NCBI GenBank assembly: GCA_025094145.1
Contig: JALLLS010000090.1
Location: forward strand, 62,001 to 126,000
Source: Spinellus fusiger
Lineage: Eukaryota > Mucoromycota > Mucoromycetes > Mucorales > Phycomycetaceae
Direction of reading: 5' to 3'
Length of the DNA stretch: 64,000 nucleotides
Part shown: one piece after another, positions 22,802 through 33,129 of the stretch
Position numbering within the stretch: position 1 is the stretch's first letter
How the letters are laid out: every line of letters begins with the position of its first letter
Notes under the pieces: generated by a model
What the model was told of the DNA's origin: nothing
The model's input: the letters and a program-made list of their open reading frames with translations, nothing else
The model's database searches: none
Position numbers and translations under genes: made by a program

Positions 22802-23884
22802 GTCTCTGTATTGACCCTGGATCCAACGCAGGACGGTCACACATAGAAACGTATTATTCCCAAAACAAGGTGAGTAAAATTGAACAGGATCATTGGCTTG
22901 AAGGAACACAGAAAGAGATCAGGACTCATATCTCCATACCAGTATCCTATATTGATATCAAGTGTGTCTAGTTCAATATTCTATTGGACATGGAATCAAC
23001 ATTGAACATCATTAATAACAATACTTCAAATAAACCTGATTTAAAAATAAATAACTCTAAATCTATTCTATATTAACATTAGCAGAAACACTTTATCTAC
23101 TAGAGGTATAATCAAGTTGAATGTTTTTAGTGACCAGAAGGATCATTATGTCATTTAGTGTTTAGTCAATAAAAGAGTCATTGAATAGAATGATATGCAA
23201 TATTGAAAAGTAAAACTTGATGCTAGTACTCACACCATCAAAAAACATAATATGGAGATTGATAAATTACTTATATAATTCAGACAGGGGGTAGTCAAGA
23301 AAACTAACAATCATTTAGTTACTGACCTTACTACCATTGAGATGAATATAGGAGACTCTCTTATCTATAAAGCACCTAGGCCATACCCTTCAGACATTCA
23401 GCAACGTTTAACAGCCGGATTAAATTTTATTCATAGATTATTGGCACATACAAAAGTTGGTACAAAAAGAAAAAGAAAAGGACAATGAATATTTATTATT
23501 AAAATAAAGCAAGAGTAAGAGGAGAAGATCGAGAGAAACAAGTGGGTCTATTTTATGGAGCAACATACCAAGACCTACAAGAGCACGAATGTAGCGATAT
23601 CTGTAGAGGACATCTTGTATCAAAGACAAGTCTATAGGTCTTATTGGACAAAGATCCTTACAAGACAATCTTCTGAAGAAAATGCGACAAAAATTATGTA
23701 ATATTGTCAGTTCAGCAGATCTTTGTCTCAATGTACTACAATCAAACTTGATAAGAACTTGGTCGAGAGAATCAAACACAACATTCCACACTGTATGGAA
23801 AAACATAGCAATAATGAACAATAAATAGGACAATGAGAATAGAAATAGAGAATCAATCTATCAAGATAACAAAGGATTGATCTT
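22802..23884. other. Intergenic region, one unexplained open frame
   Basis: The minus-strand frame 23,438-23,833 (131 codons) has no motif I recognise and no neighbouring exon that extends it. Nothing else is supported. Confidence 0.3.
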
Positions 23885-24412
23885 TGGCACACAATTATGT
23901 AAATGAACTATTTCAGACTCTACCTGCCTATTTTAGTAATGATTATTGACTTTGCAATTAAACGCTATAAATTTGGCTGTAAAAAGAAGTAATGAAGCTA
24001 ATATTGATACCCAGCCACTAAATTTATTGTTTAACATAATGTGCTATCATCAATAAATCAAAACAAAAGGAAGAACTGATAGACTCTACCAAAGGCTATT
24101 CTTGAGGTAAAAATGTAATGAATGTAATGAATGTTATTATATGGGTTTAAGCTCAGTGTAATATACAAGAAACTCTTCTGTCATAAAGACTCTTTTCAAG
24201 TCAGTCTTAGGTAGTCTTCTACAAGGTCAATGGTGGTAAAGTTCATGTTTAAATGACTGGCAATTTCTACTTGAGTAGTGCCATTTACAATGGCCTCAAA
24301 TACCATGAGACAATGAGTGAATTTATCAGTAATGCTCTTTCTGATAAAGAGAGGTTTTTTGTTTGTTTGATTGTTTGTTCAGTCGTGTTAGATGAGATAG
24401 ACATATTGCGAC
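23885..24412. repeat. Dispersed repeat, copy B, with transposase N-terminus on the minus strand
   Basis: 23,885-24,010 matches 5,560-5,700 and 30,520-30,560. 24,080-24,235 matches 6,180-6,350 and 32,180-32,450. The minus strand from about 24,402 encodes a start (MSISSNTTEQ) and an AIVNGTTQVEIASHLNMN helix-turn-helix-like stretch that parallels the minus strand at 1-167. It continues into a decayed frame, so this looks like the 5' end of a Tc1-like transposase gene joined to the repeat family. Confidence 0.55.
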
Positions 24413-24425
24413 AAAAAGATAGATA

Positions 24426-24460
<35 letters not shown>

Positions 24461-25517
24461 CAATTTTTTGGTCGAATAATCAATAACCTGAACCCTTTGT
24501 TTCAACTCATTGTACTATTGCGGATTCATTCAGAATCTCATTTCTTGGAACAAAAAGTCCCAAAGAAGAAGAAAAAGAGTCACGACTTGTTTTTGGCTTA
24601 TCTAATTTTCTGTATGTTTTTGATTTTTGGTTTTGAATATTTGTGGGAAAGAGGCACTGTGTCACTCAGTGTCTAACTCCAATCCCGCCTAAGGGCAGTC
24701 CAAGAGACGGGAGGCAGAAGAAAGAACAGAAGGAGTAGTAAGCGGAACATTGTTAGAAAATAAACTTTCAGTAATGTTGTTCTAAAGCCAAAAACAAAAA
24801 CAAAAAACAAAAAACTTGCGGACAATACGTGGATGGGTATTGGAAAAAGGCGGCCCAGAGAACAACACTGCAGAATACTTAGTCAATCAAGACTAGATCA
24901 AGAGCATGCAGTTGTAAGATGTAGAGGAAGAAACCTCAGAATACCATAGAGGTGCTGGTGAATGACTGTTATGCCAATCTGTTATCCGGTATTGCTAAAG
25001 AAGAAGAGTCCATGTAGACTGAGGAGAGCCCGATAAATAATCATATAGAAGTAGTAACTGAAGATCACCAATAGTGTAATGTACCATGGTTTTGTGTATT
25101 CCAGATTATCTACATTTAATGTTGCTACGACGTGCATGCAGCAACTGCTCTTGTAGATGACTAGACACCACCAGTTTGTTACAGAGACAAATATTGCGGG
25201 GATTGGGTATATGATTGACATCAAGGGAGTGTCCTTGCAGTGTAAGATCCCGCCTGGCCAGTCTGATCCCATCTTTCTTGATTGTTATTGAGGAGCCGTT
25301 GCAATAATGAATGATCTGTATTATACAAAGAGTACATCTTTTAAGAAGAAACCGAGCCTTTTAACAGCCCATACAATGGTCAATACATCTAGTTCTTGGA
25401 CGGAGTAATTGGATTCCGTCTGTGTGAGTGATCGACTTGCAAAGCTTAAGTAGATTTTAAAGGTCCGGTTGCTTGAGTGTAAACAAAGACGGGAGGATAT
25501 TCTTATCCACTACACTG
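24413..25517. other. Intergenic region, no supported gene
   Basis: An (AAAAAT)n tract at about 24,421-24,452 marks the edge of repeat copy B. Open frames at 24,455-24,676 (+) and 24,982-25,272 (-) have no recognisable motifs. The GC content is higher than the surroundings and some of it may be retroelement debris. Confidence 0.3.
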
Positions 25518-26005
25518 TGTAGAATAGGACAGTGTGACTGCCTACTTGCATGGATGACAGCAGAAGACTAAGGGGTAGAAGGGAGACCAATAGAGAAGGG
25601 TGTGCTTAAGGACATAGCCTTTCAAACAACTATAAAAACCCTTCTTTTTCACTATTAATAAAAGCATTCTTGATCCGAGTAATTCTCTGAGGCTGATAAT
25701 CGAGTAATATAGACTCTAAAGCTAAGTAATTGACTGTTTCTCGAGTGTGTTCCGTTCTCTCTCTGCATTGTTCTTCTCCGTTGGCTCTTTCTGGCATTAC
25801 CATTGGATCCATTGTTCCTCCTTCTCTGTCCCTCTCTTGGCCGACCCTCTTGACCATCCTCCAACCAGACATACGTCTGTCATCTCTCTCTCACACCGCA
25901 AGGACATCCCCAAATCTCCTTTCCTGCTCTCTTCTATCTGTGACCGTAGCCCTCCCTGCCTAGGAACCTACAAGTCTCAAAGATCTCAACCCGTGCAACA
26001 TTACA
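25518..26005 (+). mobile_element. Solo LTR (family shared with 29.9 kb)
   Basis: Starts TGTAGAATAGGACAGTGTGA and ends CAACATTACA; 488 bp. A TATA box (TATAAAAACC) lies at 25,631 and an AATAAA signal at 25,657, followed by a pyrimidine-rich R/U5-like half. Its first bases match the LTR at 29,937 and its end resembles both that copy and the one at 579-1073. No clear target duplication was found (CACTG before, ATTGC after), so it may be one end of a rearranged element. Confidence 0.65.
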
Positions 26006-26009
26006 ATTG

Positions 26010-26649
26010 CTATTGCTGAATCTTGGTGTAATGTCCAAGCACATTACACTGCAAAGTCACGTGCTTATATGTATAAATACATTTTTTTGTATTCTTTATT
26101 GAATAGGTCGAAGCGTTATGACGTACAGCACTTAAAAGTAAAAGCCACGTGGATAGAAGAAGAGAAAGGAAATTAGCTAAAATGAATAATACATAAAGAA
26201 AGAAAAGAAGAAAAAATACTTCAAGCCACCACGGACTACAGAGCCACCACAGAAAAAGAAGCCTTACTTGCCACAACACCAGGAAGAAAAGGAACAGAAT
26301 CAAAGATAAAAGCCCAGTAGGCACGCCAAATGGCCTGCACTGTAGCAGCCACTACTAGAACACCAAGGTCAGATTCTGGCAGAGAAGGGAGGACAACAAA
26401 AAGACAGCAAAGACTGGACATCCTTGAGAAGTCAGAAGGGACACCAACGAGAGAGAATAACACTCCACACACGCCTCTTCCTAGGACAGAGAAACAGAAA
26501 ATGATCCTGGTCTTCCACCAAAGCAGAACAGAACAAGCAAAAAGGAGAAGGCAATTGGACAGGTAGTACACGGTGCATTCTACTGTGTGTGGGCAAATGA
26601 CCCCAGAAAACCTTCCACCCAATATTTGTATAAATTCAATCATAATCAC
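26010..26649 (-). pseudogene. 3' end of a LINE-type retrotransposon ORF2 (relic)
   Basis: The minus-strand frame 26,649-26,236 ends in VQAIWRAYWAFIFDSVPFLP. The motif, an aromatic-rich W(R/K)xxWxFxFDxxPF, is one I associate with the region after reverse transcriptase in fungal LINE-like elements. No reverse transcriptase catalytic motif (YxDD) is present because only the 3' end is here, as expected for a 5'-truncated LINE. The attribution rests on motif memory and is moderate only. It abuts the solo LTR. Confidence 0.4.
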
Positions 26650-26745
26650 TCAATTGAAATCCCTTTCTTTGAGTGACATTCTTTTCGAATTTAACACATC
26701 AACAAAACAACCGAAAAGCTTGTATTTTATCTACAAGAAGCTAAT

Positions 26746-28694
26746 ATGAGTGAAGTTACCTTTATTCATCTATCACACACCTGCCATGTTTGCAAGACTG
26801 CCACATTTAGGGATAAGACAAGGCTCAGAGAACATTTATCTGAGAAAGAAGGTATTATCTTATTACATATTCTTTATTCTTATACAGTTATGCAGATATC
26901 ACTATTGAAGCCCCAAAGAGCGGAAAACGAAGAATCAACAAGAAGTATGTTAAGTGTTGCCATTTATGATGAAAATCTTGTTTATTGTTTATTATTACAA
27001 TTCTTATCTTTCTAGCATTGTATTTATCAAGTCGTCTGAATTAAATGAATATGCCAGGCAGGGAGCAGTCATTGTCAGTCAGCATGCTTGTCCAGGATGC
27101 AATGACAGCTTTGATGAATTGGATGATTTAAGAATCCATATTGATAGACAATATTTGGGTAAGTACACCTGCAGAAGTAAAATACTAAATGATAAATAAA
27201 ATATACTGACTTGTCTAATGTAGCATTTATAGATGAAAGCTATAGTGTCATGGTAAGATATATTTTATTTAAATACTCCAAAACCTCATTATTCATATAA
27301 AAAAATGATAGGCAAGTGCCCCAATACCACCTACTATAATGCCACACATTGCAAGCATTCTTGATACAGATGACATGGACAAAATGCCCATGATTAAAAA
27401 GCCAAAGACAACAGCTGAAGCAATCACTAGGCTTTATGGATTTCATACAGACAGTGGTGAAAGCAGCTTGAAAAGCCAGCCCAAAATGATTGGAGGCATT
27501 TTGGAGAGTATTGGGTTGAAGGCTTACACCATGTTTCCCAATACAGAAGATGAATGCTACTCTGTCTCAACAGAAACTCAATTGCCTCAAATCATGATGG
27601 CATGCGAAAAGAAAGGGATAAGTGTTGTGCCTTGTGTCAGTTCTGAAGTCAAATGCGACGAGGACGACAGCAAAAATAAAGTAGAAATCAACGATGGCTA
27701 TATTCAATATCTTATCTCTACTGGAAAAATCAATACGGCACCCTTGTTGGCAGACAGATATAGAGAGGTTACTGAAAGTCAGTTGGAACTGCTGAATGAA
27801 GATTGGAATTCTGGCTTCCATCTACGTGCAGTGTGCACTCAACTTCTTGCAGGATGCCTGTTGATAGAAAAAGACGAGGTCTTACTTGTCAATTGTATTG
27901 AACTGTACAGCCGTTCAAAACATCAAGACATTCACTTTGAACGCTTTAATAGAGCACCGTCAAGCTCAAGTGTTCCCACAGGAAACGGGACTTACGAAAC
28001 AATAAACATCTGCAATATCGACTTGGACAACTCACACAGACTCATTATTGGCAGTAACATCTTCAGTGGTCTTGTCACATCTAGTCTGCGCCTAGACTCT
28101 GAAAACCTGGAACCTGAGCTTGGTCCTTCCACATATCACTTCCATCCGACCACCTCCACCAAACTGTTCATTGCTTACAGTTCATCCAAAAAGGCAAATG
28201 TAATTTTAGTCAAGAAGTCAACGCAGATCAACAACTATGACAAGTTCTCTCAACTTAGACAACTTCGTTCGAACTTTACTATTCCTACCACATACTGCCT
28301 GAGTAGATGCTTATCAAGATTCACAGACAACTTGCACATGAGACCGTACACTATCTTTACTGCATTTTGTGCAGAAGGTGATGAGTTGAGTGATGTAAAG
28401 TTTGGATCAAGTATCATGAGATTTATAGCTGCAGTGGTATTCAGACAAGAAAAGACATTTAGTTGTAAACAACTTGCATCGATTGCCCCACCTATTGAAA
28501 AGACAACTTATGTCTTTATACAATACAAGAAGATCCTGGAACTTGGCTCTGTCAATGATACAATCACTATCTTTGGGAATTTGGCCCTTGAAGGCATTCT
28601 ATGTGCCATTGCAGAGAAGATCACACCACCACTCAAAGAGCTAAACAGCAAGACTGCCAAGAAAATTGCTAACAGAATAAAATCATTGAATTGA
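26746..28694 (+). CDS. Two-zinc-finger protein of unknown function
   Basis: Model: 26746-26851, 26896-26944, 27016-27158, 27224-27252, 27312-28694; 569 residues. The first intron is only 44 nt; this acceptor was preferred because it alone keeps frame through exon 3. The N-terminus has two Cys-pair fingers: HTCHVCKTATF...LREHL at about 10-33 and HACPGCNDSFDEL...RIHID at about 70-95. Each has CxxC and a downstream His, but the second zinc-binding His is not clear, so they are atypical C2H2. The remaining 460 residues have no recognised domain, signal peptide or membrane segment. It is the only intact gene in a 19-kb repeat island. It could be a transcription regulator or a domesticated or hitchhiking mobile-element gene; I do not know its function. 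Confidence 0.7.
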
Positions 28695-29085
28695 TGTCGA
28701 ATGCAAATCACTTCTAAATAGAATATTCATTATACATTATGATATTATGACTTCTTTAATTGATTGAGAATGTTTTAATGTATGGAGTCTTGTGTCAGAA
28801 GATTATGGGACTGGAAACTAAATAATTCACATGTGCAACAATTAGTACTCAATAGTAATATCATCTGTGGGTGGTTGAGTTAGCAAACAAAAGGCATGGT
28901 TTACATTCTAAAGCCTCATGTCATACAATAGAATTATAATGTTAGCAGATAAGATCAACATGATGAATTTTTCAATTGTGCAATACTAATTTTGTTAACT
29001 ATATAAGCTATATTAACTCTGTATTACTACATCTATTATGCTGTTATTGTTTCTTTATAATTTTTTTTTAAAAAAAAAAAAGACA
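28695..29085. other. Intergenic region, no gene seen
   Basis: AT-rich 3' flank of the zinc-finger gene; ends in a T-run directly followed by an A-run (29,061-29,081), a perfect small palindrome. Confidence 0.4.
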
Positions 29086-29360
29086 GTGCAAAGTGTAGAC
29101 ATCAGGATTATATCTGCTCATTATGTATTTCTGATAGTGCAAAGTGTAGACATCAGGATTATATCTGCTCATTATGTATTTCTGATAGTGCAAAGTGTAG
29201 ACATCAGGATTATATCCGCTCATTATGTATTTCTGATAGTGCAAAGTGTAGACATCAGGATTATATCCGCTCATTATGTATTTCTGATAGTGCAAAGTGT
29301 AGACACCAGGATTATATCCGCCCTTTGGTATTATATCCGCTCATTATGTATTTCTGATAG
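29086..29360. repeat. 51-bp minisatellite, about five copies
   Basis: Unit starts GTGCAAAGTGTAGACATCAG at 29,086, 29,137, 29,188, 29,239 and 29,290, almost identical, followed by a diverged partial copy. The fifth copy carries an internal 18-bp insertion. Because 51 is a multiple of three, both strands stay open through the array, giving two artificial frames with 17-residue repeats. There is no spacer variation, so it is not a CRISPR array. Confidence 0.9.
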
Positions 29361-29936
29361 TGTAGAGTTTAGACATCACACCTTTTACTTGTTGTGTAAT
29401 AAATTAACAAAAGTTATTTAGGCTTCTATTTATGTCGTTGTATTTTCCGTTCTTCTATTCCATAATCGAATGTAAGGTGATTATTAATATCATTTTGAAA
29501 CGATACTCTTTATATTTGATGAATAAGCTTATACTTTATATCGCCTTAGGCCTTGTCAATCAGATAATGCTAATTATTGTTATGACTTGATTAAACACTT
29601 AGTCTTTCTGAAAATTATCTTTACTATTTTCACATATTGATAGTATTATTTGATGTCTAATTTAATCATCAATTTAAACTTCTATTGAATTATTGACACA
29701 GACCTTTTTAGTCTGAAATTTGTATTACTTTCTTTTAATTCTCTATCTTTGTTTGGGTAATAACACAAATATTGAGAAAATATATCACCATTTCCACAAA
29801 ATGGTGAATGAACAGAAAAATAGAATTTGCGTTGAAATCGCTGTAATTTATTTCTATAAAAGGTGATATATTTGAACCCTTCTAAACGGCGACATATAAT
29901 TTGTTTAAATGTCAGAGATATCTTTAGTCTTACACA
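29361..29936. other. AT-rich intergenic stretch with a short inverted repeat
   Basis: No gene. AAATATATCACC at about 29,778 and GGTGATATATTT at about 29,862 form inverted ends about 95 bp apart, possibly a tiny MITE or part of the dispersed-repeat copy into which the next LTR inserted. Confidence 0.35.
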
Positions 29937-30423
29937 TGTAGAATAGGCAGTGATGCCACACCTATTCGCATGGATAGTCGTAGAAGAAGTAGAAATAGGT
30001 GGAGTTGCTAATACTAGCTAGAGTGATGATTTTTTTCAGAAAAGAATTATAAATAATAGCTAGTTGTACATTTAATAAAAAGAAAGTCAACACATCTTTG
30101 ATTCCAAAAGAAGGGTAGTTTATACCCTAAGGTGAAGTATAGTTGTTGGTTCTTGCTCTTTTCCTGTTTGCTCCCTTTGTTTGTCTTTTCCGTTGGACCG
30201 TCATTAGGAAGGTTACCATTATCTGTCTTCTCGTTTCCTCATAGGCTTGCCCTCAGTGTATCCTTCCCAGACTGTCACAACCATAGTTCCTCACAGCCGT
30301 AGAAAACTGAGTTCTCCATCTCCCTTTTACAAGCCCCTCCAGTTGATACACCCTCAAGAGTAGCCAGCCTTTCCCCCAAGGTCCTGCCTGTCTCCATTTT
30401 GATCTCTCGTGCCCAAAACTACA
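29937..30423 (+). mobile_element. Solo LTR (same family as 25.5 kb)
   Basis: Starts TGTAGAATAGGCAGTG and ends near AAAACTACA; about 487 bp. Signals are TTATAAATA at about 30,047 and AATAAA at about 30,073, then a pyrimidine-rich half. ACACA occurs on both sides, consistent with a 5-bp target duplication, but the microrepeat makes the exact end ambiguous by two bases. The DNA immediately after it is a fragment of the dispersed repeat, so the LTR appears to have inserted into that repeat. Confidence 0.65.
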
Positions 30424-30600
30424 CACACCTAAAGATATTTGGGATATAAGTAAATATACGAACAATAAAATAACACTATTACTCTAATTGGCTGATATGT
30501 TTAAAAAAGGTATTTTCGCTGTCCAAATGAACTATTTCAAGCTCTGTCTGCCTATTCTAGCAATAGCTACACTATCTTCAGAAAGTATTGGTATATTTTT
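30424..30600. repeat. Dispersed repeat, fragment D
   Basis: Matches copy A at about 5,480-5,600 (core GAACAATAAAATAACAC and TTTCGCTGTC) and copy B at about 23,900-23,940 (core ATGAACTATTTCA). It is truncated on both sides. Confidence 0.5.
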
Positions 30601-30689
30601 GGGGGAATAAAATAGTATAGAAATGTAGCATGGTTCAAAAAAGACTTATGTGTATCTTGGTTTAGTGCAGTGATAACTACACCGGATTA

Positions 30690-31240
30690 TTCTTTGATGT
30701 TTTGGTGGGTCGACTACCACTAGCTAATGGTGACTCCTTTCTTTTGGTACTAACAGACCATACTGTATTGGATCGATAAAAGCGCTTGAGTTATTTGCCT
30801 TCTTCTCGTAGCCCAAAAAGAACATAACGAAAGTTCAATGTTGCTGCCATGAACATTGTTGGTTTTTGCACCTAAATCAAATAATAATAATAATAAAATT
30901 GGTCTTTTCTTTGACTTTCATATAAAATAAAGAATATTTTTACCTTAAAAGGCCATGAGATGTCACTGTGGGGTTCTTCTCTCTTCTGAAGGGTATTGGG
31001 TTTTGCACTTTCTTGAATTTCTCAAGCTCATCGTTCTCGCAGGCAGGACAGAAACTAGATGTTTTGAACTCATCAATAAGGAACACTTTGGACCCTTTTT
31101 TCTTCAACATTTGAATAATAGTTATGCAATACTGGAGTGACTTTGGCTCTTTCCTCGATGTATCTTGCAAACCTTTCACAATTGACTGTTGAAGATATAT
31201 GTCCTGATAAAGACAACTCGGTTTCTATTCAATACCAGTG
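30690..31240 (-). pseudogene. Fanzor-like nuclease, C-terminal relic 3
   Basis: The minus strand from 31,179 reads KGLQDTSRKEPKSLQ, then KVFLIDEFKTSSFCPAC, then VQNPIPFRREKNPTVTSHG, up to a 72-nt GT-AG intron (30,943-30,872). After it come CKNQQC (second half of the zinc ribbon) and, in another frame, MAATLNFRYVLFGLREEGK and a basic tail. In relatives the last part is preceded by NRD of the RuvC-III site; here that region is shortened and frameshifted, so the RuvC-III Asp is missing. The lineage differs from relic 1 (different linker and tail), so at least two Fanzor types entered this locus. A Tc1-like relic lies directly upstream. Confidence 0.7.
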
Positions 31241-31279
31241 ATTGAGCTTTTTACTGCTATAATTTTTAGAGTACGTTCC

Positions 31280-31950
31280 ATGAAGAAAATAAAATAAAGA
31301 CAAGTTGACCTTTTCTTTTTATACTATTTCTGTTTTATAATTGGTCTTCATATGCCATTGATTCAATTCGTGATTTGAAAACTAAGTTGTGCTAAAGTAT
31401 AAAGCCTGTATATTTATCAGTCAAAGATGTTCATAATAAAAGGCTTATGGAATAACAGTATTTGGAAAAGTTATTTATTAAATGATTTTCTACATTCTTA
31501 TAATAAGAATATTCCTTAGTACTTTGTAACAGTCTTTATTTTTAATCACTCTAGTCCCTTTATCATTGCCCATAACTTTCAAACAAAATTCGTCAAACCA
31601 AATAACCTTGCTTTTACATCATTCATATTTCTCAAATGAGATTTAATCATTTGTATAGGGTTTCTATGAATAGACAAGATACTTGCCAGTTCTGAAGTAG
31701 ATGAAACCTTTTCTGGTCTTTCTGTACGCATTTTGAATCGATTTATACCTTTGTTTTTATACAATAGAGCACTCTTGCCCATTGTGCTCTTTGGGAGGTT
31801 AAGATCGTCAACAATCTCTTGATAAGCAGCATGTCTTTTCTATTGTATTGTTATTTGACTTCTGATAAATATAGCATGCTTTCTTCTTTTGATAGGACTA
31901 TCTTTATGCTCTTGGCTAAGAGTTAGCTGATTTCTATTGTTTGGGGTCAT
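31280..31950 (-). pseudogene. Tc1-like transposase relic, N-terminal half
   Basis: The minus strand from about 31,950 starts MTPNNRNQLTLSQ, contains a YQEIVDDLNLPKSTM helix-turn-helix-like stretch, and later, after a frameshift, VIWFDEFCLKVMGNDKG. The last segment is the first catalytic Asp region (WxDE) of Tc1 transposases. A stop codon interrupts the DNA-binding part. The sequence fades after this motif, so the second half of the catalytic domain is absent or unrecognisable. Confidence 0.65.
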
Positions 31951-31989
31951 TTTTTGAATAAGTTATAAAATAAAAATAGAAAATTGATT

Positions 31990-32945
31990 TGCTGTCCACT
32001 CATTTATTGCATAGGACTGTATACCTCACCAGAATAAGAATATTTTTTATTCTTTGGTCTTGTTATTATCGTGTTATTTCCCACACTGTACATACAACTT
32101 AGCACCCAAGTATTTTTCAAGATGAGCATAACTGAGCAAGGTAATGTGCCTTTATTAACAAAGCAAAACAATAGAATAAAGTGATAGACACTACCAAAGG
32201 CTATTCTTGAGATAAAAAGGTAAGCAGTGTCTTCATCTGGGCTTGAGCTCATTGTAATCCATAAGACATAGTACTGACTCTTCTTCTAATAGATAACATA
32301 TGGCTTATTATTCTCAAGACAAACACTAAGTACAAGGTAAGTTTACTATCTCTCTTGATTGAATTATTACTAATACACTCTTTTCTGTTATTAGATAAGT
32401 TAAGACTCTTCTCAAGTCAGCCTTAGGTGGTCTTCTTCCTTCTATATTATCAATAATGTTTAGGGTGTATTCCCAAGCATGGTAATATATATCCCAAGAA
32501 TAAAGCATAAGGCTTTTAGAGTGTATTTACTATTGCTATGAAGGAATACGCCTAGAACAGCAGTAGCTATAGTAGCAGTATATTATTAGCTACAGTATTA
32601 TTAGCTATATTATTATAATAAACAATTTTATTCACAAACAATTTTGCTCATAAACAATATTTTTTATTGATAATACAATTTGATATTGAACTATTCCACA
32701 AAAGGAAAGAAATATTTGGATAACCATAAACTTTTGATTTTAAATACAGTTCCATATATGGGCAGAATTTGGGATGTACGTAACAGAAAATGATGTGCAC
32801 CTTTAAACACCCGAAAATCTTTGGGTGTGTACAAACCTTAGATTTTAAACACAGATTCATATAAGGTGTGTTTTTTCAACAATGTAAAAGGAAGGATATA
32901 TCACGGCTTAAAAGCCAGAAAAATCTCCTGGTGTGTAGTAAAACA
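31990..32945. repeat. Dispersed repeat, copy C
   Basis: Colinear with copy A from its 6,020 block to its 6,698 end, including the shared end AGAAAAATCTCCTGGTGTGT. A section at 32,715-32,860 contains an internal duplication (TTTTAAA(T/C)ACAG...TTCATAT appears twice) that copy A lacks. The minus strand carries RRPPKADLRRVLT, a transposase-like linker, in a 60-codon frame. Confidence 0.65.
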
Positions 32946-33129
32946 TATTCATCAAATTGTCATCAATGGCTCTTTTTGTCCAAAGGGAAATCTTGTCAAC
33001 TAACAAGTGGTTAACTTATGTTGTTTATTACTTCATAATAAAATGTATTTTATACCATTCTACTACTAGTATTTAGCTTAGTGGGTATGTTATCAAATAC
33101 TACAATCTATCATCATCCCTTAGTATTCG

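Noticed and set aside
23438..23833. 131-codon minus-strand frame considered as retroelement or host gene
   Set aside because: No recognisable motif in any frame, and neighbouring sequence gives no exon continuation.
26852..26887. Alternative 36-nt first intron of the zinc-finger gene
   Set aside because: Using the TACAG acceptor leads to a stop in exon 3; the GCAG acceptor at 26,895 keeps frame.
29038..29421. Direct repeats considered as a CRISPR array
   Set aside because: Units are contiguous 51-bp tandem copies without variable spacers; also a eukaryotic context.
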